A stretch of 64,000 nucleotides of DNA from Pseudomonadota bacterium (GTDB taxonomy: Bacteria > Pseudomonadota > Gammaproteobacteria > Burkholderiales > Methylophilaceae): the NCBI GenBank assembly GCA_020053735.1, contig JAGVMP010000004.1, positions 57,407-121,406 of the forward strand, in the 5' to 3' direction. Position 1 is the stretch's first letter. Each line of letters opens with the position of its first letter. The notes beneath the pieces were generated by a model that did not search any database, was not told where the DNA came from, and saw only the letters and a program-made list of their open reading frames with translations. Shown piece by piece: positions 47,776-56,216 of the stretch. The position numbers and the translations under genes are program-made.

Positions 47776-47790
47776 TAAAATGTGCACATG
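47776..47790 (+). promoter_or_regulatory. -10 box 6 nt before the ribE ATG (possible leaderless start)
   Basis: TGTTAAAATG gives a TAAAAT hexamer at 47776-47781, 6 nt before the ATG at 47788. No Shine-Dalgarno, FMN riboswitch or clear -35 is visible in the divergent gap of about 138 nt. Confidence 0.4.
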
Positions 47791-48411
47791 TTTACAGGAA
47801 TTATTCAAGCAACTGGTCATATCGATACAGTCATACACGTTGGCAACGATGTCAAGCTGACGATTCAAGCAACCAGTTTAGACTTAGATGATGTGCAACT
47901 GGGCGACAGCATCGCGGTAAATGGTGTTTGTTTAACTGTCGCTCATTTGAGTAAAACACATTTTGAAGTGCATGTATCCAAAGAAACGTTGAATGTAAGT
48001 GTTGGCTTAAACAGGCAGCAAGCCGTTAATTTAGAAAAAGCCTTGCGCTTAAATGGCCGGCTTGGTGGGCATTTGGTCAGCGGCCATGTGGACGGTGTTG
48101 GAGAAGTCACCCATTTTGAAGACATAGGCCAAGCAAACGAAGAAAGCTGTTGGCTCTTGACTATTCGTGCGCCACACGCTATTTCTAAGTACATCGCCAA
48201 AAAAGGCTCTATCTGCGTGGATGGCGTCAGCTTGACCGTCAATACAATTGAAAACGATATGTTCACCATGAATATTATTCCACACACGTTACAGCACACC
48301 GCATTTCAATATTTAACCGTGGGCAGCCAAGTCAATTTAGAGATTGACCAAATTGCACGCTATGTAGAGCGCATGGCTGAATGGGCGCAAGAGAGTAAAC
48401 ATGCCACTTAA
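47788..48411 (+). CDS. ribE: Riboflavin synthase (alpha chain)
   Basis: Catalyses dismutation of two 6,7-dimethyl-8-ribityllumazines to riboflavin. The product has the two tandem lumazine-binding barrels: MFTGIIQATGHIDTV and SIAVNGVCLTV in the first, and the repeat LGGHLVSGHVDGVG and SICVDGVSLTVN in the second. The track starts with GTG at 47782; the ATG at 47788 gives the canonical MFTGII start, about 207 aa. It overlaps the next gene, ribBX, by 11 nt. Confidence 0.95.
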   Translation: MFTGIIQATGHIDTVIHVGNDVKLTIQATSLDLDDVQLGDSIAVNGVCLTVAHLSKTHFEVHVSKETLNVSVGLNRQQAVNLEKALRLNGRLGGHLVSGHVDGVGEVTHFEDIGQANEESCWLLTIRAPHAISKYIAKKGSICVDGVSLTVNTIENDMFTMNIIPHTLQHTAFQYLTVGSQVNLEIDQIARYVERMAEWAQESKHAT

Positions 48412-49531
48412 ATCCATTAGCCCAATCACCGAAATCATTAAGGACATCAAAGCTGGCAAAATGGTGATTTTGGTGGATGACGAAAATCGCGAAAACGAAG
48501 GTGATTTTGTGATTGCGGCCGAGTTTGCCACCGCTGAACACATCAACTTTATGGCCAAACATGGTCGTGGTCTGATTTGTTTAACACTAACAGAAGCGCG
48601 CTGTAAGCTGTTGAACCTGCCGCAAATGGTAGTGAATAATGGCACCCGTTTGGGCACCAATTTTACCGTGTCCATTGAGGCCGCAAGTGGCGTCACCACG
48701 GGCATCTCGGCTAAGGACCGTGCCACCACCATACAAGCCGCCACTGCCAAACATGCCAATGCCAAAAGTGTCATTAGTCCTGGCCATATTTTTCCACTCG
48801 CGGCACTGAATGGCGGCGTATTGGTACGTGCAGGACACACTGAGGCAGGCAGCGATTTAGCTGCACTGGCAGGTTTCGAGCCAGCCAGTGTGATTTGCGA
48901 GATACTAAAAGATGATGGTGAAATGGCACGATTGCCAGATTTGGTGACCATTGCCGAGCAGCACCAGATTAAAATTGGCACTATTGCCGATTTAATCCAC
49001 TATAGATCTGAAAACGAAAAACTCATTGAACGCGCGGCAGAGCGCACTATTAACACGCCTTATGGCGAAATGCGCTTAATTGCTTACACCGATAAAATTG
49101 CCAAAGAAACGCATTTGGCACTGATTAAAGGTACGCCAAGCGAAGACCAAGAAACGCTAGTACGCGTGCATGAGCCTTTATCTGTGTTTGATTTGCTCGA
49201 TAGCAGCAGTAAAACGCATAGCTGGAATTTAATTGATGCCCTGCAAGCCATATCCAATGAGCCTTCTGGCGTGATTGTTTTATTACATCATAGCGAAACT
49301 GCTGATGATTTGGTGGCACGCATTCAAGGCGCGGATGAGCCGATACGCTACAACCAAGAGCTACGCACTTATGGCATTGGCTCGCAAATTTTGCTAGATT
49401 GTGGTGTGCGTAAAATGCGCCTGATGGCCACCCCGCGCAAAATGCCGAGCATGATGGGCTTTGGACTTGAAGTGACAGGATATCTTGAAGTGACAGGGTA
49501 TTTAGAGGCGCAAAAAACTGTGTTAAAATAA
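48401..49531 (+). CDS. 3,4-dihydroxy-2-butanone 4-phosphate synthase with degenerate GTP cyclohydrolase II domain (RibBX)
   Basis: The N-terminal 200 residues are a complete RibB (MVILVDDENRENEGDFVIAAE, GRGLICLTLTEARC, HTEAGSDLAALAG), which makes DHBP from ribulose 5-phosphate. The C-terminal half has the GTP cyclohydrolase II fold but lacks its zinc cysteines and catalytic motif: where RibA has a VRVHSECLTGD-type sequence, this protein has VRVHEPLSVFDLL. It therefore fits the RibBX variant known in proteobacteria; a separate ribA should exist elsewhere. A tandem 18-bp duplication near the end encodes EVTGYLEVTGYLE. It is coupled to ribE. Confidence 0.9.
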   Translation: MPLKSISPITEIIKDIKAGKMVILVDDENRENEGDFVIAAEFATAEHINFMAKHGRGLICLTLTEARCKLLNLPQMVVNNGTRLGTNFTVSIEAASGVTTGISAKDRATTIQAATAKHANAKSVISPGHIFPLAALNGGVLVRAGHTEAGSDLAALAGFEPASVICEILKDDGEMARLPDLVTIAEQHQIKIGTIADLIHYRSENEKLIERAAERTINTPYGEMRLIAYTDKIAKETHLALIKGTPSEDQETLVRVHEPLSVFDLLDSSSKTHSWNLIDALQAISNEPSGVIVLLHHSETADDLVARIQGADEPIRYNQELRTYGIGSQILLDCGVRKMRLMATPRKMPSMMGFGLEVTGYLEVTGYLEAQKTVLK

Positions 49532-49536
49532 CGCCA

Positions 49537-50112
49537 TTGAAAATTATGAATCTTACAGGTCAGTTTCTCATCGCGATGCCCGCCATGACAGACCCATATT
49601 TTTCTAAAACAGTTACCTATATTTGCACCCACAATGCCGATGGCGCCATGGGCATCACACTTAATCGCACGGCTGATATTAGCATTGCCGATTTACTTAA
49701 ACAAATTAAGCTAGAAACTGCATCTAAACCGCTACTTAGCAAACGTGTGCATTTCGGTGGTCCAGTGCAAATGGAACGTGGATTTATTTTGCACGAACCA
49801 CATGTGGAGTACGACTCCACCATTGTGGTCAACGGCAGTGTTGCACTCACTACCTCTAAGGATATTCTTGCCGCGAGCGCCGAAGACAAAGGCCCGCACA
49901 ACATGTTAATCGCCTTAGGCTATGCGGGGTGGACGGCGGGCCAGTTGGAGCATGAAGTGCTGCAAAATTCTTGGCTAAGCTTAGAAACGAGCGACCCACA
50001 GCAGATTCATCAACTCATTTTTGATAGCAATAACCGCAGTAAATTTGATTACGCCATGGGTCTAATGGGGTTAAATCTAGCCAACTTGTCTGATGTTGCT
50101 GGGCATGCATAA
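49537..50112 (+). CDS. YqgE/AlgH family protein
   Basis: A 191-aa UPF0301 protein. The conserved opening MNLTGQFLIAMPAMTDPYFSKTVTYICTHNADGAMG and VHFGGPVQMERGFILH are clear. The ATG at 49546 or the TTG at 49537 could be the start; a GTTAAAAT -10-like box ends seven nt before the TTG. Function is unresolved, though the pair with ruvX is strongly conserved. Its stop overlaps the likely ruvX start. Confidence 0.9.
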   Translation: MKIMNLTGQFLIAMPAMTDPYFSKTVTYICTHNADGAMGITLNRTADISIADLLKQIKLETASKPLLSKRVHFGGPVQMERGFILHEPHVEYDSTIVVNGSVALTTSKDILAASAEDKGPHNMLIALGYAGWTAGQLEHEVLQNSWLSLETSDPQQIHQLIFDSNNRSKFDYAMGLMGLNLANLSDVAGHA

Positions 50113-50629
50113 TATGTCACAAGCCACCGACTTAAAGCACGGCAACGTAGGCCAAAGTAGCTTAAATCAAAGTCATTTACCTATTCTAGAACGCAAATAT
50201 CCTGATATTGCAGGCACCGTGTTGGCATTTGATTTTGGCGAAAAACGCATTGGTGTGGCGGTTGGCGAAACCATACTCAAAGCCGCGCATCCCCTCACCA
50301 CCATCGTCGCAGAAGAAAATGAATTAAAATTTTCCCAAATTGGGCAGCTGATTGCCGAATGGCGGCCTAGTCTATTGGTGGTCGGCCTGCCTACACACAT
50401 GGATGGCACACCCCATGGCATGACCCAACTCGCTAAAAAATTTGCTCAACGGCTTGAAGGCCGCTTTAACTTACCTGTCATGATGGTGGATGAGCGCTTA
50501 AGCTCAGCCGAAGCAGCGCAAAGTTTGCGTGAAGCAGGCATTGTGGGCAGCAAGCAAAAAGCAATGATAGATGCAGTGGCAGCACAAAGCATATTACAAT
50601 CTCATTTTGATGGACTCACTTCTAACTAA
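50105..50629 (+). CDS. ruvX: Holliday junction resolvase-like protein / pre-16S rRNA nuclease YqgF
   Basis: A YqgF-family RNase H-fold nuclease thought to finish 16S rRNA 5' processing. Motifs: AFDFGEKRIGVAVGE (first acidic residue), VVGLPTHMDGTPHGMTQ, and VDERLSSAEA with IDAVAAQSIL near the C-terminus. The track start (TTG 50093) lies well inside yqgE; ATG 50105 or 50114 is more likely, leaving a variable leader of about 30 residues before the core. It overlaps pyrR by 20 nt. Confidence 0.92.
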   Translation: MHNMSQATDLKHGNVGQSSLNQSHLPILERKYPDIAGTVLAFDFGEKRIGVAVGETILKAAHPLTTIVAEENELKFSQIGQLIAEWRPSLLVVGLPTHMDGTPHGMTQLAKKFAQRLEGRFNLPVMMVDERLSSAEAAQSLREAGIVGSKQKAMIDAVAAQSILQSHFDGLTSN

Positions 50630-51173
50630 TGCGTCTAAGCAATTACAACTAAACAGCATGCAACTACCTAATCCAGAAACCTTACTTGCAGACATTACCG
50701 CCAAAATTGCAGCGCAAATTAATTCAAACTCTGCACTGGTAGGTATCCACAGTGGTGGCGTATGGTTAATGCGGCGTGTGTTGCAAACACTCAAGCAAGA
50801 CTTCCCACAACACGCCATACCATTTGGCACTTTAGACGCCGCTCTTTACCGTGATGACTATGCGGCGCGCGGCCTCAAAACCGATCCGAAGCCATCAGAT
50901 ATTGCGTTTGATGTGACTGATAAGCACATTATTTTAATCGACGATATTTTTTACACTGGCCGTACTACGCGTGCGGCGATGAATGAATTGTTTGATTATG
51001 GCCGTCCTGCCAGCATCACACTAGCCGTGCTGATTAATCGCGGCGGTGCGCAGTTACCGATAAAGCCTAACATTACAGGCGCAGAAATTTTGCTGCAAGC
51101 CAATCAAAACCTACAGCTGTCGCAAGATACTAAAGGTAAGCTACATTTAGAGGTAGAACAGAATAATGCATAA
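50610..51173 (+). CDS. pyrR: Bifunctional pyr operon regulator / uracil phosphoribosyltransferase PyrR
   Basis: A PRTase-fold protein with the PRPP loop [19 protein letters not shown] and the [13 protein letters not shown] stretch. In Gram-positives PyrR binds pyr mRNA; in Pseudomonas-like proteobacteria it lies ahead of pyrB, as here. The start is uncertain: ATG 50610 overlaps ruvX by 20 nt and gives 187 aa, while ATG 50658 gives about 171 aa, closer to the family. I saw no anti-terminator structure upstream of pyrB. Confidence 0.9.
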   Translation: MDSLLTNASKQLQLNSMQLPNPETLLADITAKIAAQINSNSALVGIHSGGVWLMRRVLQTLKQDFPQHAIPFGTLDAALYRDDYAARGLKTDPKPSDIAFDVTDKHIILIDDIFYTGRTTRAAMNELFDYGRPASITLAVLINRGGAQLPIKPNITGAEILLQANQNLQLSQDTKGKLHLEVEQNNA

Positions 51174-52179
51174 CCCGCAACTTGATATCGATGGTAAATT
51201 AAAGCACCTGCTAACCATTGAAGGTCTGCCAAAACGGATACTTAACCAAATTTTAGATACCGCTGAGACTTTTGTGGGGGTAGCAGAACGCGACATCAAA
51301 AAAGTGCCCCTACTGCGCGGCAAAACCGTATGCAATATCTTTTTTGAAAACAGTACCCGCACCCGCACCACCTTTGAAATTGCCGCCAAAAGATTATCTG
51401 CAGATGTGATTAATCTGAATGTAGGCACCTCCAGCCAATCTAAAGGCGAAACCATTCTCGACACGGTGGACAACCTTATCGCCATGCATGCCGATATGTT
51501 TGTGGTGCGCCATGCACAAAGCGGTGCGGCACATTTTATTGCGCAACATGTACCCGACAACATTAGCGTCATCAACGCTGGCGATGGTCGCCACGCACAT
51601 CCTACGCAAGGATTATTAGATGTATTCACCGTGCGTCGCTATAAGCCAGACATGCACAACTTACGCGTCGCCTTGGTGGGCGACGTATTACATTCAAGAG
51701 TTGCGCGCAGTGAGATTCATGCGCTGACCACATTGGGCGTACCTGAAGTACGCGTGATTGCACCCAAAACTTTGCTGCCCGCTGATGTAGAAAAATTAGG
51801 CGTGCAAGTGTTTCACGATATGAAAAACGGCCTAAAAGATGTGGATGTAGTGATGATGCTACGCCTGCAAAATGAGCGAATGACTGGTGCGTTGCTACCT
51901 AGCGCGCAAGAATATTTTAGAACTTTTGGCTTAACTCAAGAAATGTTAAACCACGCCAAAAATGACGCAATAGTCATGCACCCCGGCCCGATGAATCGTG
52001 GCGTGGAAATTGATTCTAGCGTGGCAGATGGCAGCCAGTCTGTCATCTTGCCGCAAGTGACCTACGGTATTGCGGTGCGCATGGCGGTGATGGCAATCCT
52101 TGGCGGCAGGCAATCTGCTGGAGAGAGAAATACTGCCCTGCAAGCCGCATCTAGCATGGCTCCGGGAGGCATATCTTGA
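51166..52179 (+). CDS. pyrB: Aspartate carbamoyltransferase catalytic subunit
   Basis: Makes N-carbamoyl-L-aspartate, the first committed pyrimidine step. The carbamoyl phosphate loop is [17 protein letters not shown], with [12 protein letters not shown] in the middle and [14 protein letters not shown] late. At 337 aa it is of the long, PyrC'-associated class rather than the PyrI-regulated E. coli class. It overlaps pyrR by eight nt and pyrC' by four nt, so the three genes form one translational unit. Confidence 0.96.
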   Translation: MHNPQLDIDGKLKHLLTIEGLPKRILNQILDTAETFVGVAERDIKKVPLLRGKTVCNIFFENSTRTRTTFEIAAKRLSADVINLNVGTSSQSKGETILDTVDNLIAMHADMFVVRHAQSGAAHFIAQHVPDNISVINAGDGRHAHPTQGLLDVFTVRRYKPDMHNLRVALVGDVLHSRVARSEIHALTTLGVPEVRVIAPKTLLPADVEKLGVQVFHDMKNGLKDVDVVMMLRLQNERMTGALLPSAQEYFRTFGLTQEMLNHAKNDAIVMHPGPMNRGVEIDSSVADGSQSVILPQVTYGIAVRMAVMAILGGRQSAGERNTALQAASSMAPGGIS

Positions 52180-53453
52180 AGATTCATATTAAAAATGGCC
52201 ATGTGATTGACCCAAAAAATAACCTTAATTCCAAAAAAGACGTGTTCGTGGCCGCAGGTAAAATTGCCAGCATAGGTAACGCGCCTGATGGCTTTATTGC
52301 CAACCAAACCATTGATGCTGCGGGTTTAGTTGTCAGCCCTGGTTTTGTCGATTTAAGTGCAAGGCTACGCGAACCAGGCTCTGAATACACTGCCACGCTA
52401 AAAACTGAGCTGCAAGCGGCGATAGCAGGCGGCATTACCAGCTTGGCATGCCCACCAGACACGACACCTGTGTTAGACGAGCCAGGTTTAGTAGAGATGC
52501 TAAAACATCGCGCCAAATTACTCAATTTAGCGCATGTATACCCACTTGGCGCATTGACCAGAAGATTAGAAGGTAAATTGCTGACTGAAATGAACGCACT
52601 CAGCAATGCTGGCTGCGTAGGCTTTAGCCAAGCAGATAACGCCATGACTGATACCTTAGTGCTTTGGCGCGCATTTGAATACGCAGCCACGTTTGGTTAC
52701 ACCATATTCTTACGCGCCGAAGATTATTACTTAGCCCAAAACGGCGTTGCACACGATGGCGAAATTGCTAGTCGACTCGGGCTAAAAGGTATCCCTGCTG
52801 CTGCAGAAAGTTTAGCTATCGCCAGCATTTTACGCATTGCACAGCAAACCAATACGCGTATTCACCTGTGCAGAATTTCCAGTGCAGAAGGTGTTGAATT
52901 GATACGCGCCGCAAAGAAAAATGGCGTGCAAGTAAGTGCCGATGTAAGCACACAACATTGCCATTTAACTGAAATGGATATTGGCTATTTTAATGCGCAC
53001 GCCAACCTTAAACCGCCGCTACGTTCAACCCGCGACAAAAACGCGCTGTGCCAAGGCCTAAAAGATGGCACCATAGACGCCATATGCTCAGACCATACGC
53101 CAGTGAATGATGACGCCAAACTACTGCCTTTTGCCGAGGCTGAGGCTGGCGCATCAGGGTTAGAGCTATTATTGCCACTTGCACTCAAGTGGGCTGTGGA
53201 CAATAAAGCCAGCGTGGCTGACGCCATTGCAAAAATTACCAGCCACCCCGCACACATTTTAAACATCGCGGCGGGCGATTTAAGTGTAAACGCTAATGCG
53301 GATATTGCCATCTTCAACCCTCAGGCCGAGTGGAAAGTACAAGCTAGCCAGCTAAAAAGCCAAGGCAAAAACACGCCGTTTTTAGGGCAAAGCATGCTTG
53401 GACAGATACAGTATACCTTGCTAAATGGACAACTAAGCTTTCAAAAAAATTAA
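52176..53453 (+). CDS. Dihydroorotase-like protein, probably inactive (PyrC')
   Basis: A 425-aa amidohydrolase-fold protein. In active type I dihydroorotases the metal motif is DxHxHLREPG; here it is [11 protein letters not shown], so both His ligands are missing. Downstream features such as [14 protein letters not shown] and [10 protein letters not shown] are kept. In Pseudomonas, a similar inactive PyrC' binds the long PyrB and is needed for dodecamer assembly, with true PyrC encoded elsewhere; I infer the same here. The start is a TTG overlapping the pyrB stop. The core of the 39-nt repeat occurs at 52974-52984. Confidence 0.88.
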   Translation: MKIHIKNGHVIDPKNNLNSKKDVFVAAGKIASIGNAPDGFIANQTIDAAGLVVSPGFVDLSARLREPGSEYTATLKTELQAAIAGGITSLACPPDTTPVLDEPGLVEMLKHRAKLLNLAHVYPLGALTRRLEGKLLTEMNALSNAGCVGFSQADNAMTDTLVLWRAFEYAATFGYTIFLRAEDYYLAQNGVAHDGEIASRLGLKGIPAAAESLAIASILRIAQQTNTRIHLCRISSAEGVELIRAAKKNGVQVSADVSTQHCHLTEMDIGYFNAHANLKPPLRSTRDKNALCQGLKDGTIDAICSDHTPVNDDAKLLPFAEAEAGASGLELLLPLALKWAVDNKASVADAIAKITSHPAHILNIAAGDLSVNANADIAIFNPQAEWKVQASQLKSQGKNTPFLGQSMLGQIQYTLLNGQLSFQKN

Positions 53454-53523
53454 ATAGAGTCACAATAATTTACGTTTGAACTTATATTTCAGCCTGCTTA
53501 ATGTATTTTAGTCTGCTAATGAC

Positions 53524-53552
53524 TTGACGTTTGCTAAAAAGACGCAGATAGT
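53524..53552 (+). promoter_or_regulatory. Putative sigma70 promoter before the HhH membrane protein gene
   Basis: TTGACG (53524-53529), a 17-nt spacer and GATAGT (53547-53552) lie about 55 nt before the ATG. The ATG has GGGGAG as a strong Shine-Dalgarno. The rest of this 153-nt gap is unremarkable. Confidence 0.4.
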
Positions 53553-53606
53553 TTACCTTCATGTAGCAATCTGTTTTTCGACGAATCATTTTATTGGGGA
53601 GTAATA

Positions 53607-54152
53607 ATGAGTTCTCTATTCAGTTCTTTAGCATGTTGTTTTTGGTGGTTTCTAGCAGGTATTTTATTAGGCTGGCTACTTAACCGCTGCTTATGCAAAT
53701 GCGGCCGTAGCACAACACAGCAAGCTGCAACACCTCCCCCAGCGGCAACCTCCGCCTCAACGCCTGCTGCTGCGCCTGTAAAAGCATCTGAAGTACCGGT
53801 GGCCAAAGCCGCACCTGCTGTGCCAAAAGCTGCCGCTGCGTCCAAAGTAGTGATTGACTTAGCAGCCGCTAAAAAAGCTGGCTTTACCATTAAAAATGCC
53901 AACGACCTCACGATTGTAGAAGGTATAGGTCCAAAAATTAATGAGCTTTTCCACAATGCAGGCATTAAAACATTTGCACAACTTGCTGCTGCTACTGTGC
54001 CGCAAATGCGCAAAATTTTGGATGACGGTGGCTCACGCTTCCGCATTGCCAACCCAAGCACATGGGCACAACAAGCTGCATTGGCTGCCGAAAATAAATG
54101 GAGTGAGCTTAAAAAATTGCAAGATAAGCTTTCTGCTGGCGTTAAAAAATAA
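53607..54152 (+). CDS. Membrane-anchored helix-hairpin-helix protein
   Basis: A 181-aa protein with one N-terminal membrane helix (FWWFLAGILLGWLLNR) and a Cys-rich juxtamembrane patch (CLCKCG), then an Ala/Pro-rich linker of about 55 residues, then an HhH-type domain (LTIVEGIGPKINELFHNAGIKTFAQLA). Such domains usually bind DNA or act in protein contacts (DUF4332-like). The topology is unclear: Cys-rich and basic residues after the helix suggest a cytoplasmic C-terminus, but this is not certain. It forms a bicistron with an OmpA/BON protein (11 nt apart). Confidence 0.7.
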   Translation: MSSLFSSLACCFWWFLAGILLGWLLNRCLCKCGRSTTQQAATPPPAATSASTPAAAPVKASEVPVAKAAPAVPKAAAASKVVIDLAAAKKAGFTIKNANDLTIVEGIGPKINELFHNAGIKTFAQLAAATVPQMRKILDDGGSRFRIANPSTWAQQAALAAENKWSELKKLQDKLSAGVKK

Positions 54153-54163
54153 AGGTGAATGCC

Positions 54164-54913
54164 ATGAAAAATCAATCGAGCTATAACCGCTGGAGTTGGA
54201 TAGTTGCGCTGATTCTTGCCTTAATTTTGTTGTGGATGCTACTCACTGGCCGTGGTCCATCTAGTGATTGTTGCGCCACACCTGCAGCAGTGGCGCCTGT
54301 AGAAGAAGTGATGCCAGCAGTAGTGACTGAAGCTTGCAGTTTTAGCGCTAGTAACACTGATTTCACTAGCAATGAAGCATGTGCCAGTTTGGCTTGGTTG
54401 AGTAAATCAGATGAATTGAAATCTTACTTGGCAGGCGATTTACGTGCGGATGGTGATGATAAATCTGTGGTGTTGACTGGCAGTGTAGGTTCTGAAGACA
54501 TCAAAACGCAGATAGGCCAACAAGCGCAAACGTTTTTTGGGCCTGATGTGTCGGTAGATAACCAAATTACAGTAAAAGCAGCTGAACCTGTGGCCATGAC
54601 GCCACCGCCTGCAGCTAAGCTATATTTTGAGTCAGGTAAAACAACTTTACCAATTGACACCGATACTTTAATCGCACCAATTATCGAGTGGCTCAATGCA
54701 CATCCTGAGTCAAAAGCCGTATTGTCCGGTTTTCATGATTCACGTGGCAATCAAACCGCAAATGAAGATCTTGCCTATAACCGTGCCAAAGCAGCACAGG
54801 CAGCGTTGATTGCTGCGGGTGTTGATGTAATGCGGATTGAGTTTGTGAAACCTGAAGTCGTTGATGGTGGTGATTTAAATGAAGCTAGACGTGTAGAGGT
54901 TTCAATAAAATAG
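54164..54913 (+). CDS. OmpA-family protein with BON-like domain
   Basis: A 249-aa envelope protein. One N-terminal membrane anchor (WIVALILALILLWMLLTG) with a short Cys pair (SDCC) is followed by a BON-like segment (residues about 70-145, SDELKSYLAGDLRADGDDKSVVLTGSVGSEDIK) and an OmpA-type C-terminal domain (LYFESGKTTLPIDTDT to RRVEVSIK) that would bind peptidoglycan. The ATG at 54164 has AAAGGTG upstream; the track's GTG at 54155 is unlikely. It probably works with the HhH protein, with which it shares a transcript. Confidence 0.85.
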   Translation: MKNQSSYNRWSWIVALILALILLWMLLTGRGPSSDCCATPAAVAPVEEVMPAVVTEACSFSASNTDFTSNEACASLAWLSKSDELKSYLAGDLRADGDDKSVVLTGSVGSEDIKTQIGQQAQTFFGPDVSVDNQITVKAAEPVAMTPPPAAKLYFESGKTTLPIDTDTLIAPIIEWLNAHPESKAVLSGFHDSRGNQTANEDLAYNRAKAAQAALIAAGVDVMRIEFVKPEVVDGGDLNEARRVEVSIK

Positions 54914-54952
54914 CCCAGCAAATCTAATCCGCAAATCTTAAGTGAAAACAAG

Positions 54953-54986
54953 CAAAAAGCCGATGAATTTTTCATCGGCTTTTTTT
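54953..54986 (+). terminator. Rho-independent terminator after the OmpA/BON gene
   Basis: AAAAAGCCGATGAA-TTTT-TCATCGGCTTTTTTT is a stem of about 14 bp with A and T runs, able to act on both strands; it lies between the convergent OmpA/BON gene and pilU. Confidence 0.92.
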
Positions 54987-55001
54987 GTTACTGGTTAAAT
55001 A

Positions 55002-56141
55002 CTAAACCATGCCTAGATGGTCTAAGCCAGCAGATAAATCCTTGTCTTTAGCGCCCTGGCCTTCCAGCTTAATTTTCAGACGTATATCATTGACAGAATC
55101 TGCATTACGCAGGGCCTCTTCGTAACTAATTGCGCCTGATTCATGCAGATCAAACAATGCCTGGTCGAATGTCTGCATACCCAACTCTCTTGACCGTCCA
55201 ATAATTTCTTTAATCTCGTGCACATCGCCTTTAAAAATTAAATCTGAAATCAGTGGCGAATTAAGCATAATTTCAATGGCTGCAGAGCGTCCTATACCAT
55301 CAGCATTTGGAATCAATCGCTGTGAAATAAATGCACGCGTGTTTAGCGACAAATCCATCAGCAGTTGATGTCTGCGCTCTTCGGGGAAGAAATTAATAAT
55401 ACGATCCAGCGCTTGATTGGTACTATTTGCATGCAATGTAGCTAGGCATAAATGACCAGTTTCGGCAAAGGCAATTGCATAATCCATGGTTTCACGATCA
55501 CGAATCTCGCCAATCAAAATCACATCGGGCGCTTGGCGCAGGGTATTTTTCAGTGCAATAGCCCAGCCATCGGTATCCACCCCCACTTCACGCTGAGTAA
55601 TAATGCAATTAATGTGTTCATGCACAAACTCCACGGGATCTTCAATGGTAATAATGTGCCCATAGCTATTTTGATTACGGTAGCCCACCATAGCAGCGAG
55701 TGAGGTCGATTTACCAGAGCCCGTACCACCAACAAAGATCACCAAACCGCGTTTGGTCATGGCTATATCTTTTAGCACTTCTGGTAAGCCCAAATCCTCA
55801 AACTTAGGGATTTTAGTGGTGATAGTTCTAAACACCATGCCCACTGAGCCACGTTGCACAAATGCATTCACACGAAAACGCGCCACTCCAGGCAAACCAA
55901 TGGCAAAATTACATTCGTTACTGGCGTCAAATTCTGCCGTTTGCTTATCATTCATTACCGAGCGCGCAATCTCACGTGCCTGTTGTGCCGATAATACTTG
56001 CGAACTCACCGGCGTCATTTTGCCATCTATCTTCATGGCTGGCGGAAAACCCGCAGTGATAAACATATCAGAGGCTTTTTTGCTCAGCATCAATCGCAAT
56101 AAATCAAATACAAACTTTTCGGCCTGACCTTTTTCCATCAT
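55002..56141 (-). CDS. pilU: Type IV pilus retraction ATPase PilU
   Basis: A 379-aa hexameric secretion-type ATPase of the PilT/PilU family. Walker A is VGGTGSGKSTSLAAMV, Walker B APDVILIGEIRD, with the Asp and His box in GHLCLATLHANST. The N-terminus (KKASDMFITAGFPPAMKIDGKM) and C-terminal extension are of the PilU type. PilU assists PilT in pilus retraction, used in twitching and DNA uptake. It follows pilT on the same strand after a 75-nt gap with a 39-nt repeat copy. Confidence 0.95.
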   Translation of the reverse strand: MMEKGQAEKFVFDLLRLMLSKKASDMFITAGFPPAMKIDGKMTPVSSQVLSAQQAREIARSVMNDKQTAEFDASNECNFAIGLPGVARFRVNAFVQRGSVGMVFRTITTKIPKFEDLGLPEVLKDIAMTKRGLVIFVGGTGSGKSTSLAAMVGYRNQNSYGHIITIEDPVEFVHEHINCIITQREVGVDTDGWAIALKNTLRQAPDVILIGEIRDRETMDYAIAFAETGHLCLATLHANSTNQALDRIINFFPEERRHQLLMDLSLNTRAFISQRLIPNADGIGRSAAIEIMLNSPLISDLIFKGDVHEIKEIIGRSRELGMQTFDQALFDLHESGAISYEEALRNADSVNDIRLKIKLEGQGAKDKDLSAGLDHLGMV

Positions 56142-56159
56142 TTAATCCTAAATATTAAT

Positions 56160-56198
56160 ATGCCCCAGGAGTCAATATCCATGCGGCTTGCAGAGCAT
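56160..56198 (-). repeat. 39-nt ATGGATATTGG element between pilT and pilU
   Basis: On the minus strand it starts ATGCTCT, has core ATGGATATTGA (one change) at 56172-56182, and ends GGGGCAT, 39 nt in all. The ends are mutually complementary with one G-T pair. It lies inside the pilT-pilU transcript. Confidence 0.7.
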
Positions 56199-56216
56199 CA
56201 ATAAAATAACCAAAAA

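Noticed and set aside
47782-47788. GTG start for riboflavin synthase
   Set aside because: The canonical family start MFTGII begins at the ATG six nt further on.
52131-52150. GCCCTGCAAGCCGCAT at the pyrB end as a half element
   Set aside because: Matches the element 5' half by sequence but lacks the core; may be chance codon use for ALQAA.
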